A stretch of DNA of 64,000 nucleotides from Symsagittifera roscoffensis (Eukaryota; Xenacoelomorpha; Acoela; Convolutidae). The notes beneath the pieces are model-generated. The model saw only the letters and a program-made list of their open reading frames with translations, ran no database searches and was not told the origin of the DNA. The DNA is taken from the NCBI RefSeq assembly GCF_963678635.1, contig NC_087063.1, positions 73,429,617-73,493,616 on the forward strand, given 5' to 3'. Both the position numbers and the translations under genes were made by a program. Shown piece by piece: positions 22,501-30,737 of the stretch (position 1 is the first letter of the stretch; the number at the start of each line of letters is the position of its first letter).

Positions 22501-25500
22501 ACCACCAAGAAGCTCATCCAAAGGTTCCGTCCTCCCATGTGAAGGACCGTCACCGGTGTTCTTCCGGCTACGTAGATAGCTCCTCGATTTGCAGCGGCTA
22601 GTCGGAGATTCGTAGGAATCAAGTCTTCCCGCGTGAAGCCCATTCTCTCCCAGGTTTTTATCGGCATCACACTCACCACCGCGCCTGTGTCCAGAAGCCC
22701 TGTGACTCCGATTTTTGTTCCGTTGGTGTCAAGCAGGTGTGCTGTCACATCTGCTTCATATCCAATATGTACCGCGTCTTGTTCCATCATGGCGTCATGG
22801 CCTATCCTGCGGACTTTGAGTTCCTCTTCACCCAAATAGATCTGCCCCATTTGGTCATCATCTGTTGTTATGTAAGTCCTGGTGTAGATGCTGATTCCAT
22901 CCACGTTCAGCATTATTTGATACGGCCCATAGACCTCCAAGTAGCGTCCATGAAGTTTCTTCATGCGAGGGCCACCCGTCGTTAGTAGTGCTCGCACAGC
23001 TCTCGACTCAGTGCGTGGCTCCACCTGCCTCAGATAATCTGCATATGTGTCCAAATGCATTAAAGTGAACTCTGATGGTTCACTCAAATTTCTTATTACC
23101 TGGTGTCCAGCCACTGAGATTATCGACTGTATCTTCTTTCCTTGCGGCGCCATGCCGAACCTCTTACCGGAGATCACTTTAAGTTTCATATCTAAACTGC
23201 TTGGTGTTTTCGTCTCCTCGAACTCCGTTGCCTCGAAGGTATTCAGTTGCTCCTGAAGCTTTTCATTTTCCAGTTCAAGTTTCACTTTTTGTTCGATCTC
23301 TTTCGTCACCAGTTCCTGTTGTACTCTATTTAGAGCATCCTTTGCGGCTGCCTTGTAATCGATCTTGAAGTCATCGGCCGCAGTTGCTGGTTCCGGTTCA
23401 CATGCTTCTCCTGTTACCGCTTGCATTTTCTTTGCCGCCAGCTCTTGAGGTTTGTCCTTCCTGCGTGCCTCTGCTTCGTTTAAAAGTCGAGCCTTGCTTG
23501 CTTTCACTCCTGATAAAGCTTCTTCATGCCTTGGATGCTTGATGTCTGCCACTGCATCCCAGAATTGTGGACAGTCTGATTTAAAATGACCTTCCAAGTT
23601 GCAAAAGAAACACCTCGGGCCGAATTTCGCAATTACTCCTCTCATGAAATCCTCATGTTCCAATTCTGACGCATCTTCGTCCTCGAGGCTAAAGCCTATT
23701 GCTTTCATGCCTTGTTTATAAGCTGGGCATGCTGACACATGATGGTCTGTTGAACTACAATTAGCACAAGAGCGTCTCTTGTCCATATCGTCCCTCGGTT
23801 TGTACCAATTGTTCCCTTGGTTCGCTGGTCCGTTGTTAAAATTGCCATAATTGTTCTTGTAATATCCAGATCTCGAAGGAGGTTTCAGCAATAGATACTC
23901 TTTCGATTTGAGTCTCAACTCCTCCGGTGTTGGCGCATTAGTTGATAGTGGTGTGTAATGCGTTGCTAGCATCGTACGAAGTTCATCGTTTTTCACACCA
24001 TCGATGAATTTTGAGGCTACGGCCAGGTTCATCCTTCGATTTGACTCATCCGGTTGGCTGCGTCTTCTCAGCATTTCCAAATCATCGAGAAACTTGTCTA
24101 TAGTTTCATCTTCCCGCTGCCTCCGTTTCTCGAAGCGCATCATCGCCTGGTGCCCCTGCACCCCTGATCCGAAACGGTTTAATAAGATTTCGAAGATTTT
24201 CTCAGCAGTGTCACGTTGATACTGTTTCTTGGCCATGACACAGTTCAGGGCTGCCCCTTCTAAGTTGCTGGTGAGCGCGCTGCATTCCTGTCTCTCAGAC
24301 AAGTCTTCTTCCTCGAAATGCAGCTTCATTACCTCTATCCAGGTATCAATACAGCCATCAGATTCGTCTTTGTAGCATCTTGGTTTCTTAAAGACTCTTC
24401 TGGACTTTTCACTGCGTTCATTGGTTCTAGATAACCGCGTCAGGAATGTCTCCAAAGACCTGTTCAGGGGTTCAAATGCTGTGGCCATTGCCGTAGCATC
24501 CCTTGAGTGTCCCGCCTGAGTGTCCTCACACCTTGTCGAAGGCTCTGTGTGCGGTACATCCCTACAATCCGAATCACCATGAGCGTTTCCCGCTTGGCCC
24601 ATGTGACTCCTCCTCGGGCTTGTATGCCCCATGTTGCCAGAATCGCTTTTCCCGGTCGCATGTGTGCTTTGCGTTGGTCGTTCGTTCGAGGTTTGTCTGT
24701 TCCCCGTTGAACTTGCTCTACTGTTCGGGCCCCATGCTGTATTACCCCTTGTGGCATAGCCTGATGAACTGCCCCTGCCTCTAGTGGATCCATTTGTCTT
24801 CCTCCTTTGATGTTCATTGAAGTTCACCCTCGGTTCCCTGTTGGGACCTCCCGAGTTCGGCTCTCCTTCTTTTGGTCCACTCTTGCTGCTTAGTAGCCCG
24901 TCCAACCTATCCATGATAGCCTGCGTTCGCCTCTCCATCATCGCGTCTATCTTTGTGTCAAGAGACCCAAGAGACTGCTCTTGCTGAATTCTTAACTTCT
25001 CCATATCGGCTCTTAAGCGTAACTCCCTCTGTTCCGCTTCTCTTGTCATTCGCGACAAGTTCCTCGTCATATGTTCGTCCGTTCTTTCTTTCAAGCGTTT
25101 TTCGCTTCTGTCAACTTCTTGTCTGTTGCGGTTTATTTCTTCCCGCAGACTTTCTCTTTCAATGTGAACTGCTCTTTCTAGTTCACTCATCCTTATCGAC
25201 ATCTGTTCATTTTGTTCTCCTAAACTGCCCACTATGTTGTTTAAGGCTTCCTCTAGTGCTGCCCCGTTATCCATGAGTGGCGTCACTAGTGGTGGTGTAA
25301 CTCTGTCGGTCCCAGGTAGCTTCGTGCTGGTCGAGATCCGGGCCTTGACTCTCTGTCTTGACGTCTTTTCATTATCTATTTCAGGATCCGCTAACGCGTT
25401 GCCAAGCCCTCTGGTTCTACTCTCTTCAGGTTGTGGCTCCAAACTTGTCCTAATCGCGAAGTCCTTCGACTGGCCCGGTGTGTTTGCCTCTTTGCTTATC

Positions 25501-26168
25501 GTTGTCACTACACCAAATTTATCCATGGTTCCAGTCTCTCTTCCGACGTGTGCCTCACTCTCCTGGATCGAACTATTGAGACTGACTTGAGATCCAAAGT
25601 CCCCTTGCTCCTCTTCATCCTCTTCCTCCTGGGACTCCCCATCGTTTCCTGCTCCTCCTCCCATGCTGAATGGAAAGATGTTTCCGAAGGTGTTCTTCAT
25701 TCTTTCTGAGAATGATGATGACGTTGTTTGTTTTCCAGTTCCGCTTGCCATCATAGTGTTGTCTGTCGGAGATCTTCTAGTTGCCGTTACTTCAGTTGAG
25801 ATGTCGGACAGTTCCGACATCTCCTCTCGATCCAACGTCCCGTTGGAAGTGGCAAAATCATGGCCTTGTTCTACCGGAGTAGATTCACTCGCCAGCCTTC
25901 TGCCTCTCCCTTCCAGTCCATTTACTCCCTGGTTGTCGTTCATGGTATGGTCCGTATTGACCTCCACTTCTAACAGTTTTCTTTGCTCTTCTGAGGTCTT
26001 TTGACTTCTCGTTTCAACCATTCTGCCTGAAACCGTCCCCTCTTTATCGGACCGGGTTCGCTTGATCCAATCCACAAAAGGATCGGTCATCGTTTTTCTT
26101 TGCTTTTCAGGTATGAATCTCCTAGAGCTATTACCTCGTTTTGGTATCCTTGACTTGTCTAAACTCAT
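16566..26168 (-). CDS. Gag-Pol polyprotein of Ty3/gypsy-type element with C-terminal macro domain
   Basis: A single 3200-codon frame from an ATG at 26166-26168. Approximate residues follow. Coiled coil 300-410. Retrotransposon gag domain 600-737 (WIEVMKLHFEEE..). Two CCHC-type knuckles, one at 801 (CANCSSTDHHVSAC) and one at 852 (CFFCNLEGHFKSDC). Retropepsin at 1160 (LLDTGAVVSVMP). Reverse transcriptase 1480-1690 with FTTLDLGSAFWQ and YVDD. RNase H 1785-1910 starting at LDTDAS. An acidic 500-residue spacer. Integrase HHCC 2415-2455, then D, D and E near 2479, 2541 and 2577 with exactly 35 residues between the last two. GPY/F-like region near 2700 (KKWRGPFMITEV). Acidic linker. Macro domain 3050-3195. 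All catalytic motifs look intact. Gag and Pol share one frame, so no frameshift signal is needed. The domain order PR-RT-RH-IN places it in Ty3/gypsy (Metaviridae). Confidence 0.95.
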   Translation of the reverse strand: MSLDKSRIPKRGNSSRRFIPEKQRKTMTDPFVDWIKRTRSDKEGTVSGRMVETRSQKTSEEQRKLLEVEVNTDHTMNDNQGVNGLEGRGRRLASESTPVEQGHDFATSNGTLDREEMSELSDISTEVTATRRSPTDNTMMASGTGKQTTSSSFSERMKNTFGNIFPFSMGGGAGNDGESQEEEDEEEQGDFGSQVSLNSSIQESEAHVGRETGTMDKFGVVTTISKEANTPGQSKDFAIRTSLEPQPEESRTRGLGNALADPEIDNEKTSRQRVKARISTSTKLPGTDRVTPPLVTPLMDNGAALEEALNNIVGSLGEQNEQMSIRMSELERAVHIERESLREEINRNRQEVDRSEKRLKERTDEHMTRNLSRMTREAEQRELRLRADMEKLRIQQEQSLGSLDTKIDAMMERRTQAIMDRLDGLLSSKSGPKEGEPNSGGPNREPRVNFNEHQRRKTNGSTRGRGSSSGYATRGNTAWGPNSRASSTGNRQTSNERPTQSTHATGKSDSGNMGHTSPRRSHMGQAGNAHGDSDCRDVPHTEPSTRCEDTQAGHSRDATAMATAFEPLNRSLETFLTRLSRTNERSEKSRRVFKKPRCYKDESDGCIDTWIEVMKLHFEEEDLSERQECSALTSNLEGAALNCVMAKKQYQRDTAEKIFEILLNRFGSGVQGHQAMMRFEKRRQREDETIDKFLDDLEMLRRRSQPDESNRRMNLAVASKFIDGVKNDELRTMLATHYTPLSTNAPTPEELRLKSKEYLLLKPPSRSGYYKNNYGNFNNGPANQGNNWYKPRDDMDKRRSCANCSSTDHHVSACPAYKQGMKAIGFSLEDEDASELEHEDFMRGVIAKFGPRCFFCNLEGHFKSDCPQFWDAVADIKHPRHEEALSGVKASKARLLNEAEARRKDKPQELAAKKMQAVTGEACEPEPATAADDFKIDYKAAAKDALNRVQQELVTKEIEQKVKLELENEKLQEQLNTFEATEFEETKTPSSLDMKLKVISGKRFGMAPQGKKIQSIISVAGHQVIRNLSEPSEFTLMHLDTYADYLRQVEPRTESRAVRALLTTGGPRMKKLHGRYLEVYGPYQIMLNVDGISIYTRTYITTDDDQMGQIYLGEEELKVRRIGHDAMMEQDAVHIGYEADVTAHLLDTNGTKIGVTGLLDTGAVVSVMPIKTWERMGFTREDLIPTNLRLAAANRGAIYVAGRTPVTVLHMGGRNLWMSFLVVENLDDADQFILGRDFVRNFDVMIDLNNGLIRIRNPDRKYVKRPINRIITDENKVPVFLDRKVKLQPGQAVVAIFRMRNLNSLSDSKQVCLVPNPNSQSSVILGRSFSVTRNGLCVSVLLNTLDTTVSIQRGKKLGYALPMRTDYEETQNLKKYSVKDCPYHANKDKILKRINELKSIRKLFSMKSETDDGLSSCSNFPERPSSYELDSDKPVLPEIEHLKGKIGEGDFEKLRDLLDRNAEVFSKHKADIGCCNFVEHEIELEEGAVPHREGARRMTPHKSEACRAEIEMLLEYDMIEPSKSPWACGVVMAKKKGGQLRFCCDFRYLNAVTIKDAYPIPRIDESLSKLGDAKFFTTLDLGSAFWQVPLRKKDREKTGFACELGLYQWKRMPFGLCNATATFQRLMAQALTGVTKKYGNLLMCYVDDVVIATPTLEDHIDRLDEVFGCMKRAGLKCKPSKCEILRDSIKYLGRMVDRHGVRPDPEAVEAVLTWKAPRTDTQLMSFLGFANYYREFIKGYADKVYPMQKLMRNKGKKFEWNDEAQVAFENIKRELCEAPVLGMPTEKGMYVLDTDASVVAISGILHQEQEWNGRTVLRPIAYGSKVLSDTEMKYGAPKAEMFAVVTFVEKYRAYLGSAPFKLRVDNRALSWLKTYSMDQSYIGRWIVRLDGYHMIIEHRMRDKHQNADSLSKKTEFYERLEQKQANQAEVKEGFSFLDKETYEALPLTRWLDKSGHPIPGHPELPVEKAAEIKILSKEDPVPLDLLLRSNLVQQELSRMNINSLSLLDKTVQVTPQVMRMLGGLLEREVTRDDPEWTAAVASLTVSKKAKIMPSRQQHEENKRDCRTIVQQLVSSIPQEILTSTSYGRKEQGSSKRKKTVTFVDREKEGEEVEQNLLQDYLSGEKDEEKNQQRQDQHPGQVNLSGESEIDEKIPDEKQDLENKVLSGEFRWMRRKYGHDLEERAVSSTTPSTEDKSESSRMNTYSDRDSTSGSELSELAIHTLLVETRARNLDREVYQDPDSDRYLIPSERVFDNAADDLETIAVSKRSISLLPQKEVVRTDLQPFQQETQPLAKIWCVKMEEDTHQPNELNSQMRVMKTYLKARYRLSDLLRAQRNDRMTSNLKRWIENGAPDKGDLEEDSYRILRQYFMQKEGRLYLNKDGIVACRRREEDKVLYKYNAIVLPQLYQTELLFRSHDQMGHQGIDKVYQRILKRFEWPGMKKACEKWVTACLSCQQVKDPRKLRFPLQSIESSEFNEVVQIDHQKICMTDSGYNQVLVMIDHFTKYAEAVPCITASAEETCDHLINTWIARHGCPMTFQSDNGTAFVGELTKELMRRSQVAQAHSTTYHPQTNGLVERQNRTLVSMLRVYCSRYMTDWDRYLPQVMGAYNSTQHSTTGVSPHMMLTGHEKSLPLTFFYPEYEGKKTSPQVYVRDVIRRQQELNDLCRRNTQQAQARQRKRFDKKAAGAKAYSVGDYVWVFQNVIPPKGTKKLLKKWRGPFMITEVHQEGRFYRLSTGRAAHYENIKPHNPSTEDWCIPADMEEGDYLMMDPACEVNEKGTREKNDGNEVVEEGTDTPLDLDPNEQIEADDETLPYAEEDWQDSEQTEVPKNMEPDLPFTMQTRQKDGTRLRKKYNPYGDDFVVDRIDLKKIVEEVVGLEEITVSQDIDIVDDHNDEWVDDWSKPEVEFDDEQQQSNEQDLTNLRVLEWLNEMTSDPEKTSVTIQDVDRESAKYIKTERDDPSWAAQEGQLPIPASNLDLITGMRSTGTPMDIFVRGVGVGLTHTENLIIKKLRIARETGNLEAETGEEPKKPDIGRVVESYFNLPNEYSSNIILTDSDFILTNRTCAVAITADMSFRTALAADFKREYKNVEFLWKQRPGIGGVAALPPAVSQIPGKYLCFLVTRATEKQHVDPENLVLSLTRLRDFLVEMDVKELSLPVYDPNRGRLHPRELYALVHVIFSDTNIKVYLHKKYYLSIG
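16569..17025 (-). other. Macro domain (TARG1/OARD1-like) at C-terminus of Gag-Pol
   Basis: Residues about 3050-3195 of the polyprotein. Matching blocks, in order: CAVAITADMSFRTALAADFK (in the family, an asparagine/acidic strand followed by M-G-x-G-I-A and F-K), GIGGVAALPP, YLCFLVTRATEKQHVDPENL (in the family Y-x-L-[IV]-T-K..K-P-T-Y-E-N-L), LTRLRDFLVEMDVKELSLP (family L-x-x-L-x-x-x-C-x-x-x-x-x-x-x-L-x-[ML]-P) and the final VIFSDTNIKVYLH. This is the ADP-ribose-binding fold of the TARG1/Poa1 type. The catalytic Lys and Asp of TARG1 appear replaced by Arg and Gly, and the I-G-C-G loop is replaced by YDPNRGRL. Binding without hydrolysis, or loss of binding, is therefore more likely than deacylation. 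Confidence 0.72.
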
Positions 26169-26944
26169 TCTTTATTTGTCACTTTCCTATGCCTACTCTT
26201 GACTCAATTGCTAGAGACCTTATAGTTTTATTAACAATAATAATGACACAACACAATAAATTTCACCAGATTCTATTAAATAGTGACCACGAATCCCTGT
26301 ATGTTGTCAGAGAACAGTTTGTATAAAATTTATTCACACTAGCCGATTATCGGTCCAAAGATCTGGAAACTAGCACAATATGATGTTATCAGTCAATTTA
26401 AAAGATAGTGTAGTCACCACCCAATCAAGCACAGTTTAGGTTGATTTAAAATCAAAAACAAAAAAAAAGATATATTGACACAATATGAATGTATATATAA
26501 AAAAAACGTATGTGTCTTGTACTCTTAGTCGGTCGCAGTACAATAGTCGAACCTGTCTTTTAAAGAAAAAGCTTTCCCTGCTTGGTGCTGCACCAAACAG
26601 ACAAAACTTTGAAGGCAGTAATTTTCTCAAGTGGGCGTCTATTGCACCCACCGAGTACTGTGTTACCTATCTGCCTTCGGACTGCCCGAGCTAGACCTAC
26701 TAAAATCCTCAGGGCAGTTACTTTTCCCAAAAACGTATTATGTTTCAATCCACACCAATGAGTCACGCTCTTTTTAATTTAGACTTAGTGTCGCGAATAT
26801 CCGAGTTCGGACCTGTTTTGTATTAGTCTGGTTCTTTTTGAGAGGCAAGTTACCAGTGCAGTCACTGATACCTAGCCTGTGTATTAATAACCTAATACCT
26901 CTCGCTTTTTAGTCTTTCTTTCGTTTACCTAAGTCCTTAATAAA

Positions 26945-28620
26945 ATGATACCCCTCCGGATTGGCACAAATAGGACCCTTCCGGACTGTCAGAATATAGA
27001 CCCCTCCGGATTGGGACCCCTCGGAATTAGCAACTATAAGACCCCTCCGGATTCGGACCCCTCCGGTTTTGTGGAAAGTAGACCCCTCCGGATTCGGACC
27101 CCTCTGACTTTGAAAAATTTCGACCCCTCCGGATTGGGAGCCCTTAGCTCTGTCAAAGTAGCTTTTTGTAGTTTTCTTAATTTCAGCTTATACCCCTCCG
27201 GATACGTTCTGCGTTGCTTTTATGCTGTTTGAATTAACTGGGAAGGGTATAGGGTCCTTTCCTAGACCCCTCCGGATTGAAGTTAAGGCACTTATTTGAC
27301 AATTCACACTAACGGTGAAGGGTCTTATCACTTGCCTAACTTCGACTCTATTATGGTTGTCTTGTGCCTTCAGCCTTCCCTTTTTGTCTAGAACTGTCCT
27401 AAGTTACTTAGTTCAATCGCTATCAACTTATGGTAGGGGTATAAGGGTTTTTCAGAAAAATTTATAAAACGTGAAGGGTGTACCCCTCCGGATTTGTGTA
27501 ATTTGCTAAAAACAATCTCAAAAAATTTTCCCGCTCGCTTTTCCGAAAAATTTCTGATCCTATTAGTAAGCTCAGCTAATTTCTGATCTATTGGTACCAA
27601 AATCAACTCGATATGATCAGTAGTTCCAAAGTTATTAACCAAAACGTCTTTTTTCCGAACTCAAAAAATTTTCTCTCTTATAGGTTCCGCCTAACTTTTT
27701 CCGCAAATCTGGTCCTTTCGACCTAAAAATTATTGATCCGAGCTCAGAAGGCCTATACTCTTCTAGTTCAATGCAAAAGACCCGATCTAAAACGCTATTG
27801 TAGAAAAATTTTGCGAAAAACTATGCTACCTGGACCCCTCCGGATTGATGAATCCACCAAATCAAACACGTTATGTTCGATTTCTCTGCAACCCGGAAGG
27901 CTTTCGGGTAGCGGATTTTAAGACTTGTAGATTCACTAGTGGACGTTGTCCGAACAACTATTTTTACTGTCCTACCTCAAAAATTTCAAAAAATTTTCTA
28001 AATTTTTAGTGTTTCTTACTATCAAAATTTGGGAAAATTTGGTTTTTGGTACCAAATTAGTTTTAACCACTTCCGAACTAAAGTTAACCGGTTCTACTTA
28101 TTACAGTAGTGCAGTTTCGATGTAACACACTAACTTAGCGCTTTTTTCCGTTTCAAAAAATATCGATATCTCAAAAATCGCGACTTGTGGGGGAATCAAA
28201 ATATCGCTATTTTGACCCTAAAAACCGGTCTGTTTTCGTTGTTTTTCACTGAAAAACGATATGTGACTATGTATAATAATGATATATATGTATGATATAG
28301 GCTATATGAATAATAATATTAGTAATACTATACCCCTCCGGGTTTGTTTATTATCCGAATTAAGGTGCTTAACTCGGATATTCGCAGTTCGGTGAAGGGT
28401 CACTACAGTGCAGCACTGTCGAGCCCCCCACAGATTACTATCTTACTTTTTGTACCAAAAGGGATACAAAACTTGTTAACGATACCCAACAGTCGATTGT
28501 TGTTGTCGTTGAGCCCCTTCTTGTTGCTCCTTGAACTGCTTGCCGGATCGGTCTTCACCCAAGACCCTTCCGAATTGAGCGCAAATCAGCTGACCCTTCC
28601 GGATTGAGCGCAATTTATCA
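26945..28620 (-). repeat. Interspersed array of a ~14 bp CCGGAGGGGT motif in the leader
   Basis: The + strand word GACCCCTCCGGATT or a one- to two-base variant occurs about 15-17 times. Sites lie near 26950, 26974, 27000, 27015, 27040, 27056, 27081, 27097, 27122, 27191, 27265, 27480, 27833, 28331, 28564 and 28596. Copies are separated by unrelated sequence of 5-450 bp, so this is not a simple tandem repeat. A second word, CGGTGAAGGGT, appears near 27311 and 28390, with a shorter GTGAAGGGT near 27471. Both words also occur in the LTRs of this family. Confidence 0.85.
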
Positions 28621-29134
28621 TTAACGTGCTTAAATGCTCAAATAACCCTACAGTACAAGCCTCACAAACGGGCTACAAAATTGATCGTAACAATCCTGAC
28701 TGATATAAATGCCTGTAACAACAATATATCTATCAACAACAAACGGGGGGGTTGAATCACATCTTGTCTGGGGGGATGATTTCTACTGATTTTTTACTTT
28801 TTTACTGTTTTTGGTTTTTTCGGTTATTTTTTATGTTTTTTGTTTTTCTTGGGTACTATACTACTTTTTGTTTGGTTTTGCTGATATCTTTAAGTGTTTT
28901 TGGTCACAAACCACTCAGGGGATGAGGGGTTCATGATTCCCCCCACCCTTCCTGGTTCGTGAATTTTCGGTCTTAACTAGGTTAAAAAACTATTCACGGT
29001 AATCCGGAAGGCTTCCGCGTTCCGAACTACCCTTCCGCCCCGGCAGTTTAGGCCTATTAAGGGCGTTAATGTGAGCATCCGCTCGGCGCGGAGTGCTCGT
29101 TAACGGTTCCGCCGGTCATGATGTTATGAAAGAA

Positions 29135-29152
29135 TAACACCCAGGAGCGCCA
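29135..29152 (-). promoter_or_regulatory. Candidate tRNA primer-binding site
   Basis: Twelve bases inside the 5' LTR on the minus strand the sequence reads TGGCGCTCCTGGGTGTTA. It starts with the TGG expected for pairing with a tRNA 3' CCA end. The offset is larger than usual, and I could not match it to a specific tRNA. Confidence 0.3.
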
Positions 29153-29164
29153 TAAAAACATACA

Positions 29165-30084
29165 TGTAACATTCGCCCGGAAGATACCTATCGACGGATA
29201 ACAAAACTAAGTCTTAAGACGACTGGCTAGCGTCTAAACAGAGCTTTGCATGTTTTTCACCGTCTCTACCAAGCCAGTACTTTTCGGTGGTCTTTCTTAC
29301 ATCAGGCTGACAAAAACGTTACTGTTCTCCGGCTTCGACCAGAACGCTCAAATTAACTGAATTACATGCAAAATTAGTGAGCTCATGGCTGGGTCTCTGT
29401 ATCCCCAGACCACGAGGTCACTCCTAAAAACAGGGCTACTACTTATCATATTACTATTGTTTTTGTTCAGTAGATAAAAATCATCATCTCCATCGAAGAT
29501 GGATCAACCCTTTCCCCCAACTCCTAGCACCTCATCCTTGTCAAAACTAATCAAAATATCAGTTAAATTCAAGTCAGGACATGACAAGAAGCTAAAAGTT
29601 TATATAAAAGGCTAAAAGTTCCAGTCCCGAAACCCTTCCGGATTCTTGAATCCAGTGAATCAAGCTCCTTAACCTCAGGTTCACGCTAACTCGGAGGGCT
29701 GGCTTTTACCCTTCACCGTTGTTCGCAACGGCCTTGCAACTATTGTAACAGCACAATAGTTGCAACTCGGAACGTCCTCTGCTGTTCGGTAGTTCGTTGT
29801 TGTTTTTTAGTCTCGATTTTCGTACTGTTCGTAATCGCAGATAAAGTTGTTCTTGTTCTTTCTGCTATCTTAGCTAAAATGGCCGTCTCTGACGTTTCTC
29901 AGAAATATGACGTCATAATTCGAATTTTTAAAAAGTAGAATTCCAGAATCTTCTAGCCTTTACCGTTTGGCTAATCGTTCAAATAACGTCCTTATCCGTT
30001 CTAAATCGCCAATTCGGAAGGCTTGCTGCTAAAATACCGAATTCTGCAGAGGCTGCATTTCCGCCATTCTGGTCGAATGTCACA
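29165..30084 (-). repeat. 5' LTR of young element
   Basis: 920 bp with the same ends as the 3' LTR and about two mismatches. On the minus strand TTTTATATAAAC (near 29598-29609) could act as a TATA box, but this is AT-rich sequence and the call is weak. It is flanked outside by the RT half of the split L1/Tx1-like element. Confidence 0.95.
29734..29765. promoter_or_regulatory. Conserved LTR hairpin (5' LTR copy)
   Basis: Identical to 12492-12523: 13 bp stem and 6-base loop. On the minus strand it precedes the conserved words AACGGTGAAGGGT and AATCCGGAAGGGT, in the same order as in the older LTRs. Confidence 0.75.
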
Positions 30085-30507
30085 TCTTGGCATTTACTAA
30101 CAGTATCCAAGTTAACTGAAGTATGACGAGCCAAATCAAAAAATTTAGGGAGAACATAAACTGACAGTGTTAATGACTTGGCCCTCAAAGATTTACTTAG
30201 TGAAATTAACCCGCGATGTTTTTGAATTTGAGAACTCAATAATAGTTCAATATTTTCAACATTTTGGGAAGTGTAAAACAAGACGCCAAGTATTTTTGTT
30301 TCCTTGACTGTTTTATAGGGTGATAAATCAGGTATGGAAAGCACTTCACTTTTACTTATGTTAATCATCATTTGAGTTTGTCTGCAAAATGTATCGATTA
30401 AGCGGAACAACCTGTCAATACATCGGATTTTGATAAGGCAAGTTATTTCGTCTGCATATGAAACTAGTTTGGGGCACAATAAACCGAAACCTTCAATTGC
30501 TTCTGTA
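30085..30507 (-). pseudogene. L1/Tx1-like non-LTR retrotransposon, reverse transcriptase part
   Basis: The minus-strand frame starting at 30479 reads CPKLVSYADEITCLI, the YADD-type catalytic block (here YADE). ININISKSEVLSI-like and KILGVLF blocks of the RT palm follow. The frame continues to the LTR junction (..LDTVSKCQ) and resumes in phase at 11922. The 5' half of the element (endonuclease, RT fingers) is absent: the sequence switches to duplicated flank at about 30508, a typical 5' truncation. Confidence 0.75.
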
Positions 30508-30737
30508 GCAAGAGCCCTTTTTGTCTTTTAGTTTTTTTTCTATGTATTTAACGGACCCGCGTCTTCATTTGAACTGGCTAAAGAAACCTCTGTATGATGG
30601 CCTCGATGGTCTGGCTTTATGCAATTTATGAACTGCAGAGGCTAGCTGCCGAAAAATTTAATTGATATTTGAAAACTTGTTACTTATTCTCTTATGCTCA
30701 GTATTTAGATATCTAGGATCAGTCTCATACTAACAGT
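30508..30737 (+). other. Duplicated flank resumed (equivalent of 3338-3552) and beyond
   Basis: Matches copy 1 from GCAAGAGCCC..TTTTGTCTTTTAG to TAGATATCTAGGAT at 30719. After 30719 the sequence (CAGTCTCATACTAACAGT) differs from copy 1, so this is the ancestral right boundary of the duplicated unit. It runs into a solo LTR. Confidence 0.75.

Larger units (their letters stand above)
26169..29164 (-). other. Long 5' leader of young LTR element
   Basis: 3.0 kb between the 5' LTR and the gag-pol ATG with no convincing coding frame. The frame 26945-27232 on + only reads through the motif array. The part nearest gag (26169-26940) is ordinary AT-rich sequence; 26945-28620 is dominated by a repeated CCGGA-containing motif. 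The section at 28740-28960 is T- and G-rich on +, including GGGGGGG runs. The leader may hold packaging, dimerisation or translation signals, but I cannot place them. Confidence 0.7.
11923..30084 (-). mobile_element. 18.2 kb Ty3/gypsy-type LTR retrotransposon, young and nearly intact
   Basis: Both ends are 920 bp LTRs with TG..CA termini (11923-12842 and 29165-30084) that differ at about two positions. Reading on the minus strand the order is: 5' LTR, 3 kb leader, gag-pol ORF of 3200 codons, 380 bp spacer, 815-codon ORF2, 0.9 kb, 3' LTR. It sits inside an L1/Tx1-like element, flanked by a 3 bp (TCT) or, allowing one ambiguous LTR base, 4 bp direct repeat. It is larger than most gypsy elements (commonly 5-10 kb) because of the long leader, the 500-residue spacer between RNase H and integrase, the macro domain and ORF2. 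The intact main ORF and the matching LTRs point to recent transposition. Confidence 0.93.

Noticed and set aside
26945-27232. 95-codon frame in the leader
   Set aside because: It is produced by the repeated CCTCCGGATT words and has no independent support.
26945-28620. CRISPR-like array
   Set aside because: Units are only about 14 bp, spacing is irregular, and the context is a eukaryotic LTR element.
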